64,000 bases of DNA from Corynebacterium suedekumii (GCF_030252185.1 NZ_CP126970.1:1240001-1304000); one strand, 5' to 3'. Positions 29,063-38,125 are shown, numbered from the stretch's first letter. Numbers and translations are program-made. The notes: a model not told the origin generated them from the sequence alone.

Positions 29063-30627
29063 GCATGCGGGTCGCCGCCCTGTGGTTCCCGGACTGGCCG
29101 ATCCAGGCCGCCCGGCTCGAGGACGAGGACCTGCCGGCCACCCTCGCCGTCGTCGAACAGCACCGCATCCGGGTCTGTTCCGCCGCCGCCCGGAACGGCG
29201 GGGTACGCCGGGGAATGCGGGTGCGTCAGGCGCAGGCGGTGTGCCCGGAGCTCACGGTCATCGACGCAGATCCTGACCGGGACGGCCGGATGTTCGAGTC
29301 CATCGCCGCCGGCCTCGACGACGTCGCCTCATCCATCGAGGTGCTGCGCCCGGGCCTCATCATCGTCGACGCGGGGGCGGCCGGAAGGTTCCACGGGTCG
29401 GAGGACGCGGCCGTCGAGAAGCTCATTGACGCCGCATCGCGGCGGGGAGTGGACGCCGCCGTCGGGGTGGCCGACGAGATCGCCACCGCGCTCATCGCCG
29501 CACGCACCGGGGGCGGGGGAGTGGTGCCCGCCGGCGGATCCGTAGGATTCCTGGCGGCCCGCCCGGTGGGGGTGCTCGCCGCCGAGGCCAGCCTGCACTG
29601 CGAGGCGACGGTCGTGGAGTCCTTCGCCCAGCTCGGCGTGCACACCCTCGGCGATCTCGCGGCCCTGCCCGCCACCGCCGTGTCCACCCGCTTCGGCGCA
29701 GGCGGGCTGCGCTGCCACCGCATCGCCCGGGCGGTGGCCGACCGGCGGGTCGCGCCGGAGCTGCCCACCACGGACCTGTCGGTGGCGGTGACCCCGGAGG
29801 ACCCCATCGACCGGGTCGACGCCGCCGCCTTCGCCGCCCGGCAGCTCGCCGCCACCCTCCACGACCGGCTCCGGGCCGCGGGCCTGAGCTGCCTGCGGCT
29901 GCGGGTGCTCGCCGAACTCGCCGACGGCACCCGCCTGGAACGGATCTGGCGCACCCGCGAGGCGCTCGACGAATCCGCCACCGCCGACCGGGTCCGCTGG
30001 CAGCTCGACGGGTGGCTGACCTCGGGTGGGGCCGGTGCGATCACCTCGCTCATCCTCGACCCCCTGGAGACCGCCGCCCCCGAATCCGCCGGCGCCCTGT
30101 GGCGCTCGGACGGCTCGACCGGGGATGACGCCCGGGCCCGTCGCGTGATCAGTCGCGTCCAGTCCAGCCTGGGGACGGATGCCGTGTTGCAGCCCCGGCT
30201 GGTCGGCGGCCGCGGTGTGGCGGAGCGGATCGACTTCGTGCCCTACGGCGAGCAGCGGGACGCGCCCGCCACCGGCAGCTGGCCGGGCCGGATCCCCGGC
30301 CCCCTGCCCGCGCGGCTCGGCGGCGGCCCCACCCACCCGGCCGCCCGGGTCAGGCTCATCGACGCCCGCGCCGAGGACGTCACCGTCACCACCGAGGCCC
30401 TGCTCAGCAGCCTGCCCTACGCCCTGGGCTGGGGGCGGCACCGGTACCGGGTCGCCGCGTGGGCGGGACCGTGGCCGGTGGACGGCGCCTGGTGGGGCAC
30501 CGACCCGCAGCGGGTGGCGCGTCTCCAGGTGGTCGGGCAGTCAGACGACGAGACCCACCCGCGGGCGTGGCTGCTCATCTGGGTGGGTGGGGTCGGCAGG
30601 TGGCGGGTGGAGGCCACCTACGGCTGA
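29059..30627 (+). CDS. imuB: ImuB, catalytically inactive Y-family polymerase homologue
   Basis: 522 residues; GTG 29059 overlaps the imuA' stop, and ATG 29065 is an alternative. It has the Y-family layout, but the catalytic acidic residues are missing: the first motif reads ALWFPDWPIQAA instead of the usual DxDxFFA type, and the SxDE motif is replaced by RPGLIIVDAGAAG. The helix-hairpin-helix region (LGVHTLGDLAALPATAV) and the ImuB-type C-terminus (VAAWAGPWPVDGAWW) are present. ImuB is the hub that links DnaE2 to the sliding clamp. I do not see an obvious clamp-binding motif. Confidence 0.9.
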   Translation: MSMRVAALWFPDWPIQAARLEDEDLPATLAVVEQHRIRVCSAAARNGGVRRGMRVRQAQAVCPELTVIDADPDRDGRMFESIAAGLDDVASSIEVLRPGLIIVDAGAAGRFHGSEDAAVEKLIDAASRRGVDAAVGVADEIATALIAARTGGGGVVPAGGSVGFLAARPVGVLAAEASLHCEATVVESFAQLGVHTLGDLAALPATAVSTRFGAGGLRCHRIARAVADRRVAPELPTTDLSVAVTPEDPIDRVDAAAFAARQLAATLHDRLRAAGLSCLRLRVLAELADGTRLERIWRTREALDESATADRVRWQLDGWLTSGGAGAITSLILDPLETAAPESAGALWRSDGSTGDDARARRVISRVQSSLGTDAVLQPRLVGGRGVAERIDFVPYGEQRDAPATGSWPGRIPGPLPARLGGGPTHPAARVRLIDARAEDVTVTTEALLSSLPYALGWGRHRYRVAAWAGPWPVDGAWWGTDPQRVARLQVVGQSDDETHPRAWLLIWVGGVGRWRVEATYG

Positions 30628-30642
30628 CTGATGCGCGCCGGA

Positions 30643-31317
30643 CTACTGGGGAATGTCGATGACCAGGCGGTGCGGCTCGTGGAGGACCTGCACGGCGTAC
30701 GGCAGCTTGGTCTTCAGGCCGATGACGAACTGGGAACGCCCCTCGAAGGTGCCGGTGGAGATGACCTGGGTGACGTTGCCGACCCCCTCGACGGTGCCGA
30801 TGTTCGGCTCCTCCTTGCCCAGCTCGAAGGGGTAGGTGGTGCCGTCGATGTTGACGTTGAGGGCGATCTCGCCCTGGTAGGAGATGGTGTTGCCCGAGCC
30901 CTGCTGGGCGGGGGCGGCGGTGTAGTCGATGAACCAGCCGGGCTCGCCCTCCCCGGCGAGGTCGAAGACCACCCGGTCGAGGCCCTCGTGGTGGCCGACC
31001 CGCACGCCGGTGACCATGAGCTGCGACGGCGCCTCCGGGCGGGAGGTCTTCATCGCGGTGTCGGCGTTGCCCACCGGGGTGACACCCGCGTCGGCGGAGG
31101 TGGCGGCGTAGCCGGTGCCCAACGTTCCACGGGTCACGGTGCCGGTCTCGGGGGCGGCATCCGCGCCCGTCGTGGTCGGGGCAGACTGTCCGCCCTGTGG
31201 CGCATCCTCCGACGAGGTACCCACCGCGCCGCAGGCCGTGAGGCCCAGGGCGCAGGCCGCGATGAGGGCGGCGAGCCGGGTTCGTCGTGCAGTGAAGCCA
31301 TGGAAAGGATCAGTCAT
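30643..31317 (-). CDS. AMIN-like domain lipoprotein
   Basis: 224 residues from ATG 31317, seven bases after a TACGGT hexamer (minus strand 31325-31330), without a Shine-Dalgarno. A lipoprotein signal peptide ends at the lipobox LTAC (Cys29), so it is anchored outside the membrane. A Ser/Thr/Gly/Ala-rich linker leads to a ~130-residue AMIN-like beta domain (RVGHHEGLDRVVFDLAGEGEPGWFIDY; QVLHEPHRLVIDIP). Such domains are found on actinobacterial cell-surface proteins and may bind envelope glycans. Function not established. Confidence 0.85.
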   Translation of the reverse strand: MTDPFHGFTARRTRLAALIAACALGLTACGAVGTSSEDAPQGGQSAPTTTGADAAPETGTVTRGTLGTGYAATSADAGVTPVGNADTAMKTSRPEAPSQLMVTGVRVGHHEGLDRVVFDLAGEGEPGWFIDYTAAPAQQGSGNTISYQGEIALNVNIDGTTYPFELGKEEPNIGTVEGVGNVTQVISTGTFEGRSQFVIGLKTKLPYAVQVLHEPHRLVIDIPQ

Positions 31318-31459
31318 AATATTCACCGTAGACTCAGGCTCCTGCGACCGCGAAGCCAGAATCAACGGATCGGGGGTTTCGTAAACGAATCGTTGTAATC
31401 GGGACGCGGGGTACCCCCATTTCGTGGGCTGCGTCACGGGGCCCTCGGGGGTGGGCGGC

Positions 31460-31465
31460 TACCCT
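31460..31465 (+). promoter_or_regulatory. Candidate -10 of leaderless sucrase/ferredoxin-like gene
   Basis: TACCCT is seven bases before ATG 31473, with no ribosome binding site. Confidence 0.45.
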
Positions 31466-31472
31466 GGACACC

Positions 31473-32405
31473 ATGACAACCGTCGACACCTCCGCCGCTG
31501 ACGCTCCCGACACGCTGCGTTGTTCCGACGCACAGGTGGAACCGCTGCCCGGCTCCGCCAAGAAGGAGAAGGTCTATGTCATCCTCGAGTGGCCGCACGG
31601 CTGGAGCCGGGACGTCCTCGACGGTGGGGTCTTCGGTGACGAGCTCACCGGGCGGTTGAAGAAGAAGCTCGGCAAAACCGCTGGCCTGCAGCTTGTCCGC
31701 CACCCAGGCCGGGACGGACGACGCATCACCCGCCATCATCTCTACCTCGTGTTCGCGGAGCAGGCCCGCACCGAGCTGCTGGTCGTCGACGGCCCCGAGG
31801 CGATCCTCGACCTGGATCTGTCGGGCCCGGGTCGTAACGGCGGGGAGATCGTCGACCACCCGCTGGTGCTGGTGTGCACCCACGGCAAGCGCGACGTGTG
31901 CTGCGCTCTCAAGGGTCGGCCGCTGGCGGCGGAACTCTCGGAACGTTTCCCCGGCACCGTCGTGTGGGAGACCTCGCACACCAAGGGGCACCGTTTCGCC
32001 CCCTCCATCCTGCTCATGCCCTGGGGTTACAGTTACGGCCGCCTGAACGTGGAGGCAGGGTCCGCACTGGTGTCCTCAGCTCTGTCGGGCACGTGGTTCC
32101 AGCCCGGCAACCGCGGCCGCGGCCTGTACGGCCCCCGGGGACAGGTGGCGGAGGTCGCCGTCGCCGGCCACCTCACCGACCGGGCCGACACCGCCGGGGA
32201 CCTCCACTTCGGGGAGCTGACCGTCGTCGACGAGTCACAGGACCCCGTCGTCGTCGCCCACTCCGACGGCCGCAGCTGGGAGGTGACGGTGGCGCAGCAG
32301 GAGGTCGACGGCATCATCTCCTCCTGCGGCGACCGGCCGAAGTCCGGCACCGTGTGGGTGGCCACCGACGTGGTGGCCGAGCACTCCGAGCAGGGCTGGG
32401 AGTAG
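31473..32405 (+). CDS. Sucrase/ferredoxin-like family protein
   Basis: 310 residues of the Suc_Fer-like family (thioredoxin-like ferredoxin fold). The conserved core is VCTHGKRDVCCALKGRPLA (Cys-x6-Cys-Cys) followed by HTKGHRFAPSILLMPWGYSYGRL, where the Cys and His residues can bind a [2Fe-2S] cluster as in related proteins such as Apd1. An earlier cysteine (LRCSD) near the N-terminus is also typical. Cytoplasmic, probable redox protein, partner unknown. Divergent from the AMIN-like lipoprotein. Confidence 0.85.
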   Translation: MTTVDTSAADAPDTLRCSDAQVEPLPGSAKKEKVYVILEWPHGWSRDVLDGGVFGDELTGRLKKKLGKTAGLQLVRHPGRDGRRITRHHLYLVFAEQARTELLVVDGPEAILDLDLSGPGRNGGEIVDHPLVLVCTHGKRDVCCALKGRPLAAELSERFPGTVVWETSHTKGHRFAPSILLMPWGYSYGRLNVEAGSALVSSALSGTWFQPGNRGRGLYGPRGQVAEVAVAGHLTDRADTAGDLHFGELTVVDESQDPVVVAHSDGRSWEVTVAQQEVDGIISSCGDRPKSGTVWVATDVVAEHSEQGWE

Positions 32406-32428
32406 CGGCGGCGGGATAATCCGCGGGA

Positions 32429-32818
32429 TCAGTCCCGGGAGGGATCGCTGGTGAGAGTGCCGACCAGGTCGAGGAACTCCTCCGCGTACGCCGTCCGGGT
32501 GCGCAGCCTGTCCAGCCGGATGCGGGTCTCGTCCTCGAAACGGGCGATGGTGGCGCTGGCCTGCCCGTCACCGGCGTCTCCCCGGAGGCGGTCGGCGGCG
32601 TCGAGGAACTCCTTCATCTCCTCGAGCGTGAAGTCCAGGGGCTTCATCCGCCTGACCAGCAGGATGCGTTCGACATCGGCGTCACTGTAGAGCCGGAATC
32701 CGCCCGGCGTGTGGCCGGAGGGGGAGACCACCCCGACCTCGTCCCAGTGGCGCAGGGACCGGATGGACAGGCCCGTCTGCTCGGCGACCTCGCCGATCTT
32801 CCTGCCGTCGCTGTCCAT
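32429..32818 (-). CDS. MerR-family transcriptional regulator
   Basis: 129 residues from an ATG with AAAGGA upstream. N-terminal winged helix typical of MerR (KIGEVAEQTGLSIRSLRHWDEVGVVSPSGHTPGGFRLYSDADVERI), a linker (MKPLDFTLEEMKEFLDAADRL) and a C-terminal coiled coil of ~40 residues (TRIRLDRLRTRTAYAEEFL) with no metal-binding cysteines. It is divergent from a SulP transporter gene over a perfect palindrome, so it likely controls that gene and itself. Effector unknown. Confidence 0.9.
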   Translation of the reverse strand: MDSDGRKIGEVAEQTGLSIRSLRHWDEVGVVSPSGHTPGGFRLYSDADVERILLVRRMKPLDFTLEEMKEFLDAADRLRGDAGDGQASATIARFEDETRIRLDRLRTRTAYAEEFLDLVGTLTSDPSRD

Positions 32819-32861
32819 GACCTGCGTCCTTTCCGGGTTGCCGAGTTGTCGATCCCCAACT

Positions 32862-32876
32862 CTACCGTTACGGTAG
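32862..32876. promoter_or_regulatory. Palindromic operator candidate between the MerR gene and sulP
   Basis: CTACCGTTACGGTAG is a perfect palindrome (six-base arms, centre TTA), similar in style to MerR-family operators. It lies 44 bases upstream of the merR-type gene and 36 bases upstream of the sulP start. Confidence 0.65.
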
Positions 32877-32911
32877 GTTTTCGTTCCGCCGCCTCACGAG
32901 AGTCCACCGAC

Positions 32912-34459
32912 GTGTCCCACACCGTGCCCACCGCACCTGCCGTGCCCGCCGCTCCTGCCGAGGCCCCCACCGGGGTGCTCGCCTCCTTCCGCCACGCCTT
33001 CAGCTCGCTGACCCGGCTGCGGACCGAGGTTCTCGCCGGGCTCGTCGTCGGCCTGGCGCTGATTCCGGAGGCCATCGCCTTCTCCATCCTCGCCGGCGTC
33101 GACCCACGGGTGGGCCTGTTCTCCTCGGTCATCATGGCCGTGGTCATCTCCTTCACCGGTGGACGCCCCGCGATGATCTCCGCCGCCACCGGTGCGGTCG
33201 CCCTGGTCATCGCACCGGTGGCCAAGGAACACGGCATGGACTCCTTCATCGCCACCGTCCTGCTGGCCGGTGTCATCCAGATCCTGCTCGCCGCGCTCGG
33301 CGTCGCCCGGCTCATGCGGTTCATCCCCCGGTCGGTGATGACCGGCTTCGTCAACGCCCTGGGCATCCTCGTCTTCGCCGCCCAGATCCCCCACCTCATC
33401 GGGGTGCCGTGGCTGGTGTACCCGCTCTTCCTCGCCGGCCTGGCCGTCATGGTGTTCTTCCCGCGGATCACCACCGCCATCCCCGCACCCCTCATCGTCA
33501 TCGTCGCGGTCACGGCGGTGGTCATCGCCACCGGCTGGGACATCCCCGACGTCGCCGACCAGGGTGAACTGCCCGAATCCCTGCCGGAGCTGTTCATCCC
33601 GGATGTGCCGCTGACACTCGAGACCCTGCAGATCATCGGGCCCTTCGCCCTGGCGATGGCCATGGTCGGCCTCATGGAGTCACTCCTGACGGCCAAGCTC
33701 GTCGACGACATCACCGACGTCCACTCCGACAAGACCCGGGAGAGCTGGGGCCAGGGCGTGGCCAACATCGTCTCCGGCATCTTCGGTGGCATGGGTGGTT
33801 GCGCGATGATCGGCCAGACCATGATCAACGTCCGCGAGTCCGGCGCCCGGACCCGCCTGTCCACGCTGCTGTCGGGCGTGTTCCTCCTCATCCTCGTCGT
33901 CGTCCTCAGCGACATCGTCGGCCTGATCCCCATGGCGGCGCTGGTGGCCATCATGGTCGTCGTCTCCCTGGGCACCATCGACTGGCACTCCGTCCACCCG
34001 CGGACCCTCCGGCTCATGCCGCTGAGCGAGACCCTGGTCATGGTGGTCACCGTCGCCGGCACCCTCATCACCCGCAACCTCGCCATCGGCGTCGGCCTGG
34101 GCGTGCTCACCGCGATGGTGATGTTCGCCCGCCGCGTCGCCCGCGTCGTCGACGTGGTCAAGGTCAAGGAACTCGACGTCGACGATGACGGGCAGGTGGA
34201 CATCCGCACCTACCAGGTCCGGGGCCAGCTGTTCTGGGCCTCATCCAATGACCTGGTCTACCGCTTCGACTACACCGACGACGCCGGGCACATCGTCATC
34301 GACCTCTCCGAGGCGGAGATCTGGGACGCCTCCACCGTGGCCACCCTCGACGCCATCCAGCAGAAGTTCCAGGCCCGCGGCAAGATCGTCGACATCATCG
34401 GGCTGGACGGTCAGAGCAAGTACCGGTTGGACCGGCTGTCCGGCAAACTCGGCGGCTGA
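32912..34459 (+). CDS. SulP-family anion transporter with STAS domain
   Basis: 515 residues from GTG 32912; an earlier in-frame opening runs into the divergent regulator gene. Ten or more membrane helices with the SulP signatures LVVGLALIPEAIAFSILAGV (~45-64) and GFVNALGILVFAAQIPHL, then a C-terminal STAS domain (~410-515; YQVRGQLFWASSNDLVYRFDY, HIVIDLSEAEIWDASTVATLD). Members carry sulfate, bicarbonate or other small anions in symport; which one is not visible. Its expression is probably controlled by the divergent MerR-type protein. Confidence 0.9.
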   Translation: MSHTVPTAPAVPAAPAEAPTGVLASFRHAFSSLTRLRTEVLAGLVVGLALIPEAIAFSILAGVDPRVGLFSSVIMAVVISFTGGRPAMISAATGAVALVIAPVAKEHGMDSFIATVLLAGVIQILLAALGVARLMRFIPRSVMTGFVNALGILVFAAQIPHLIGVPWLVYPLFLAGLAVMVFFPRITTAIPAPLIVIVAVTAVVIATGWDIPDVADQGELPESLPELFIPDVPLTLETLQIIGPFALAMAMVGLMESLLTAKLVDDITDVHSDKTRESWGQGVANIVSGIFGGMGGCAMIGQTMINVRESGARTRLSTLLSGVFLLILVVVLSDIVGLIPMAALVAIMVVVSLGTIDWHSVHPRTLRLMPLSETLVMVVTVAGTLITRNLAIGVGLGVLTAMVMFARRVARVVDVVKVKELDVDDDGQVDIRTYQVRGQLFWASSNDLVYRFDYTDDAGHIVIDLSEAEIWDASTVATLDAIQQKFQARGKIVDIIGLDGQSKYRLDRLSGKLGG

Positions 34460-34468
34460 GACCGGGCG

Positions 34469-35245
34469 TCAGGCCAGCCGCCGCAGCACCGGCGCGACGG
34501 ACTCGATGACCTCGTCGGCGGCGTCCATCACCTCGTCGGGGGGCCAGGGGAAGGCGTAGGAGCGGTCGGCGATGGCGTGCATGGACAGGTCATTCCAGGA
34601 GTCGCCGAAGGTGTGGAGGGTGACCTCGGTGCGCTCCATCCCCAGGTGCGAGAGCAACTGTCCCAGCCCGGCGCCCTTGGACACACCCTTCGGCAGCAGG
34701 TCGATGAACATCTGGTTGGGCATGACGTCGACCTCGGGGAAGTCCTCGGCCAACCGGGCCACGAGGGCGTGCTGGGAGCGGGCACCGTCGAGGACCCACA
34801 GGGGGATGCCCACGAACTGGTGGTCGTCGGTGATGTCGTTGATGTCCATGTGGACGAAGTCGCGGATGATCGTGGTGTCGGCGGCGCCGTGGGGGAGGTC
34901 GGAGAAGAGGGCGTCGCGTTCGCCGAGCATGGTGGCGAAGACGACGATGCCGGGGACGTCGAGAAGCTCGGTGATGATGCGGCGCACGAGGTCCACCGGG
35001 AGGGTGGCTGCGGACAGGGTGTCGCCGTAGGCGTCGGCAAGCACGGCGCCGGTGTAGATGACGTCGTAGTCGAAGCGGAGGTCGTAGGGGCGCAGCGCGT
35101 GGTCGAGGGCGGAGCGGGATTTGCCGGTGGCGGCGACGGCGAGGTGGCCGGTCGCCTGCCAGTCCCGGATCGCGGCGACGACGTCGGGGGCGATGCCGTC
35201 CTCGAACAGCACCGTGCCGTCAATGTCGAACGCCACGATCTTCAT
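34469..35245 (-). CDS. HAD-superfamily phosphatase (Cof type)
   Basis: 258 residues. Motif I FDIDGTVL (nucleophile Asp7 and Asp9), motif II around VAATGKSR, the type-IIB cap in the middle, a Lys in LPKGVSKGAGL and motif IV TFGDSWNDLSMHAIA are all present, so it should be an active phosphatase acting on sugar phosphates or cofactors. Substrate unknown. Cytoplasmic. A TAGCCT seven bases before the ATG (minus strand, 35253-35258) suggests a leaderless transcript; this hexamer touches the stop of metI. Confidence 0.9.
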   Translation of the reverse strand: MKIVAFDIDGTVLFEDGIAPDVVAAIRDWQATGHLAVAATGKSRSALDHALRPYDLRFDYDVIYTGAVLADAYGDTLSAATLPVDLVRRIITELLDVPGIVVFATMLGERDALFSDLPHGAADTTIIRDFVHMDINDITDDHQFVGIPLWVLDGARSQHALVARLAEDFPEVDVMPNQMFIDLLPKGVSKGAGLGQLLSHLGMERTEVTLHTFGDSWNDLSMHAIADRSYAFPWPPDEVMDAADEVIESVAPVLRRLA

Positions 35246-35255
35246 GTCCTCCAGG

Positions 35256-35933
35256 CTAGCGGCGGAGGATCTTCCGGGAGAGCCAGTTGCCCAGCAGCTG
35301 GGCGATCTGGACGATGATGACGATGACGATGACGGCCGCGTAGGTCACCTCGAGGTCGTAGGCGCGGTAGCCGTAGACGATGGCGAAGTCACCGATGCCG
35401 CCGCCGCCGATGTAGCCGGCCATCGCGGACATGTCGACCACCGCGATGAAGATGAACGTGTAGCCGAGGACGAGCGGGCCGAGCGCCTCGGGGAGGATGA
35501 CGGTGGAGATGATCTTCCACGGCCCGGCACCCATGGCGCGGGCGGCCTCGATGACACCGGGGTCGATGGCCACGAGGTTCTGCTCGACGATGCGGGCCAC
35601 GGCGAACGCGGCGGCGATGCACATGATGAAGATCGCCGCCGACCGGCCGATCGTCGTCCCCACCACCGACAGGGTCAGGGGCGCGAACATGGCGATCATG
35701 ATGATGAAGGGGATGGGCCGGATGAAGTTGACCAGCACGTTGAGCACCCAGTAGACGGGCTTGGACTGCAGGACGCCGCCCGAGCGGGTGGTGTAGAGCA
35801 GCACGCCGATGACGAGGCCGAGGAGACCACCGATGATCATGGTCACCGAGACCATGACGAGGGTGTCGCCGATCGCCTCCAGGAAGGTCGAGCCGAGGCG
35901 GTCCCAGTCGGCGGCGAGGTAGGTGGTGGTCAT
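35256..35933 (-). CDS. metI: D-methionine ABC transporter permease MetI
   Basis: 225 residues with about five membrane helices and the MetI EAA loop (EAARAMGAGPWKIISTVILPEALGPLV at ~135-161) that contacts the ATPase. Part of the MetNIQ high-affinity methionine importer. Its ATG overlaps the end of metN by four bases (ATGA), so the two are coupled. Confidence 0.93.
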   Translation of the reverse strand: MTTTYLAADWDRLGSTFLEAIGDTLVMVSVTMIIGGLLGLVIGVLLYTTRSGGVLQSKPVYWVLNVLVNFIRPIPFIIMIAMFAPLTLSVVGTTIGRSAAIFIMCIAAAFAVARIVEQNLVAIDPGVIEAARAMGAGPWKIISTVILPEALGPLVLGYTFIFIAVVDMSAMAGYIGGGGIGDFAIVYGYRAYDLEVTYAAVIVIVIIVQIAQLLGNWLSRKILRR

Positions 35934-36982
35934 CGCGTGATCTCCTGGATGTCGGTGGTGCGGGCAAGCGTGGCGCGGAAGGTCTCGATGGCCTCCTCCG
36001 GCCCGTTCAGGCGCACCGTCATCTTGCCGAAGGACTGTTTCTGCAGGGTGGTGACACCACCGTGGACGATGCTTATCGACGCCCCGTCCTCCCGCGCCTG
36101 CGCCGCAGCCGCGAAGAATCCGGATTCCTCGGTGAGATCCACGGTGAACAGGCGACCGTCGTGGGCGAGGAGGTCCTCGGCCTCGACCTGGTCGGGGGTG
36201 TTGCGCAGGGCGGTGGCGACGAAGCGGGCGGCGACGGCGGTCTTCGGGTCGGAGAAGACCTCGTAGACACTGCCGTACTCGACCACCTTGCCGGCCTCCA
36301 TGACGGCGACCTTGTCGGCGATGGAGCGCACGACCTCCATCTCGTGGGTGATGACGACGATGGTGATGCCGAACTCCCGGTTGATCTCCCGCAGCAGGGT
36401 GAGCACGTCGTGGGTGGTCTCCGGGTCGAGCGCCGAGGTGGCCTCGTCCGCCAGCAGCAGACTCGGGTTGGTGGCCAGCGCACGGGCGATGCCCACGCGC
36501 TGCTTCTGCCCGCCGGAGAGCTGCTCGGGGTAGTTGCGCCCCTTGTCGCCCAGGCCGACGAAGTCGAGCAGCTCCGCCACGCGCTGCTTCCGCTCCGCCT
36601 TGCCCATGCCGGACAGCTTGAGCGGGTACTCGATGTTGCCGGCCGCGGTGCGGGAGTGGAAGAGGTTGAACTGCTGGAAGATCATGCCGATACCGGTGCG
36701 GATCGACCGCAGCTTCGCCTCGGACAGGCCGATGACGTCGGTGCCGTCGAGCAGCAGCTGCCCGGAGGTGGCGGTGTCGAGGCCGTTGATCAGACGCACG
36801 AGCGTGGACTTGCCGGCACCGGAGTAGCCGATGACGCCGAGGATCTCCCCCGGCTCGACGGTGAGCGTGACACCGTCGACGGCGCGGGTCTCGGCCTTGC
36901 GCTGATTGGTGAAGACCTTGGTGACGTCGCGGAATTCGATGCGGGTGCCGGTACGGGGCGGGGCGGTCACTGGTTCGGACAC
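35930..36982 (-). CDS. metN: Methionine ABC transporter ATP-binding protein MetN
   Basis: 350 residues from a GTG. ABC ATPase with Walker A GYSGAGKST (~52-60), signature LSGGQKQRVGIARAL, Walker B LLLADEATSAL and switch VITHEMEV; the C-terminal ~90 residues match the NIL regulatory domain (IVHGGVTTLQKQSFGKMTVRLNG) that binds methionine and inhibits transport. Lies 113 bases downstream of metQ with a hairpin in the gap. Confidence 0.95.
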   Translation of the reverse strand: MSEPVTAPPRTGTRIEFRDVTKVFTNQRKAETRAVDGVTLTVEPGEILGVIGYSGAGKSTLVRLINGLDTATSGQLLLDGTDVIGLSEAKLRSIRTGIGMIFQQFNLFHSRTAAGNIEYPLKLSGMGKAERKQRVAELLDFVGLGDKGRNYPEQLSGGQKQRVGIARALATNPSLLLADEATSALDPETTHDVLTLLREINREFGITIVVITHEMEVVRSIADKVAVMEAGKVVEYGSVYEVFSDPKTAVAARFVATALRNTPDQVEAEDLLAHDGRLFTVDLTEESGFFAAAAQAREDGASISIVHGGVTTLQKQSFGKMTVRLNGPEEAIETFRATLARTTDIQEITR

Positions 36983-37047
36983 GGGGCTGGAACCCTTCGT
37001 TGTCGGTGAGGTGGTCGGTGAGTTTGGGTGTCAGGAGGAATGCTAAA

Positions 37048-37071
37048 CCCCGTCGCGGACAGGCGACGGGG
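37048..37071 (-). terminator. Hairpin between metQ and metN
   Basis: CCCCGTCGC (37048-37056) and GCGACGGGG (37063-37071) form a nine-base GC stem with a six-base loop, followed on the minus strand by TTTAGC. It probably terminates part of the metQ transcripts before metN-metI. Confidence 0.65.
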
Positions 37072-37095
37072 TAGGCACGGTGAAAACCGGGAGCT

Positions 37096-37989
37096 TTACT
37101 CGGTGTCCTGGTCCTTGAGGCGGTTCATGATCTCGTCGAGATCCTCCCGCGGACGGTCGACCTTGACGGCGGTGTTGCCGGAGGACTCCATGATGGCCTC
37201 GGTGACGCGCTCGTCCTTCCACAGTTCGGCGAGACGGTTGATGGTCTCGTCCTCGGCCTTCTCCGGGGTGGTGACCCACACGTTGATGTACGGCTCAGCC
37301 TCCTCGTTGTCCGGGTCATCCTGGAAGATGGCGGCGGTCGGGTCGATGCTGGCGCGCTCGAGGAAGGAGTTGTTGATCACGGCCGGCTTGCCCTCGTGGT
37401 AGACGGCGGTGGTCTGTGCGGCGTCGACCGGGGTGACGGTGACCTTGGAGGCGTCCTGGTCGATGTCGGCCGGGGTCGGGTTGAGCAGGCCCTCCTCCTT
37501 GAGGGTGACCAGGTCGGCCTGGACGAGGACGTTGATGGCGCGGCCCTGGTTGGTGGCGTCGTTCGGGATCGCGATGTCCTCGCCCTCGATGCCGTCGAGG
37601 GAGTCATGCTCCTGCCAGAACAGGGCCAGCGGGTAGATCTCGGTGGAGGAGACGGGGACCAGCTCGGCGCCGGCGCCGGTGTTGTAGTTGCTCAGGAACA
37701 GCAGGTGCTGGAACTTGTTGACGTCGATCTGGTCCTGCACGAGCGCGTCGTTCGGGGTGTTATAGTCGGAGAACGGCACGATCTCGATGTCGATGCCCTC
37801 TTCCTCGACGATGTCGGAGAAGACGTCCCACTCCTTGAGGTTCGCGTCGGTGGTGCCGATGCGGATGGTGTCACCGGTGGCGTTCTCGCCACCGGCGGCG
37901 GTGTCCTCGGAGTCGTTGGAGCAGGCGACCAGGCCGGTGGCGGCGAGGGCCGCGGCGGCGGTGGTGGCGGCGATGCGACGGAAGTTCAT
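37096..37989 (-). CDS. metQ: Methionine-binding lipoprotein MetQ
   Basis: 297 residues from ATG 37989 with AAAGGGA upstream. Lipoprotein signal peptide with lipobox LVAC (Cys23). The mature part is a NlpA/MetQ substrate-binding protein (IRIGTTDANLKEWDVFSDIVEEEGI; LVQDQIDVNKFQH; IAIPNDATNQGRAINVL; AVINNSFLERA). First gene of metQ-metN-metI. An McbR-like site lies 57-72 bases upstream, and a GATAAT -10 candidate at 38011-38016. Confidence 0.94.
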   Translation of the reverse strand: MNFRRIAATTAAAALAATGLVACSNDSEDTAAGGENATGDTIRIGTTDANLKEWDVFSDIVEEEGIDIEIVPFSDYNTPNDALVQDQIDVNKFQHLLFLSNYNTGAGAELVPVSSTEIYPLALFWQEHDSLDGIEGEDIAIPNDATNQGRAINVLVQADLVTLKEEGLLNPTPADIDQDASKVTVTPVDAAQTTAVYHEGKPAVINNSFLERASIDPTAAIFQDDPDNEEAEPYINVWVTTPEKAEDETINRLAELWKDERVTEAIMESSGNTAVKVDRPREDLDEIMNRLKDQDTE

Positions 37990-38045
37990 GGTTCGCGTCC
38001 CTTTCAGATGATTATCAGGCGTTGAGTGCACAACCTAGCACCCGG

Positions 38046-38061
38046 TGTACCGCTCTGTCTA
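38046..38061 (-). promoter_or_regulatory. McbR-like operator upstream of metQ
   Basis: Read towards metQ: TAGAC-AGAGCG-GTACA. The first half matches the corynebacterial McbR consensus TAGAC-N6-GTCTA perfectly, the second in 3 of 5 bases. Position and the methionine role of the operon support it. Confidence 0.55.
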
Positions 38062-38089
38062 CATAGCATTCACCGGCCGGCCGGAGTGT

Positions 38090-38118
38090 TTGGCACGGGT
38101 GTTCGGTTCAGCTAGTTT
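38090..38118 (+). promoter_or_regulatory. Promoter and degenerate LexA box of dnaE2
   Basis: -35 TTGGCA (38090-38095), 17-base spacer, -10 TAGTTT (38113-38118); start of transcription predicted at or next to ATG 38126. Between them TGGCAC-GGGT-GTTCGG (38091-38106) matches the LexA consensus in 9 of 12 bases. Confidence 0.55.
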
Positions 38119-38125
38119 GAGGGGC

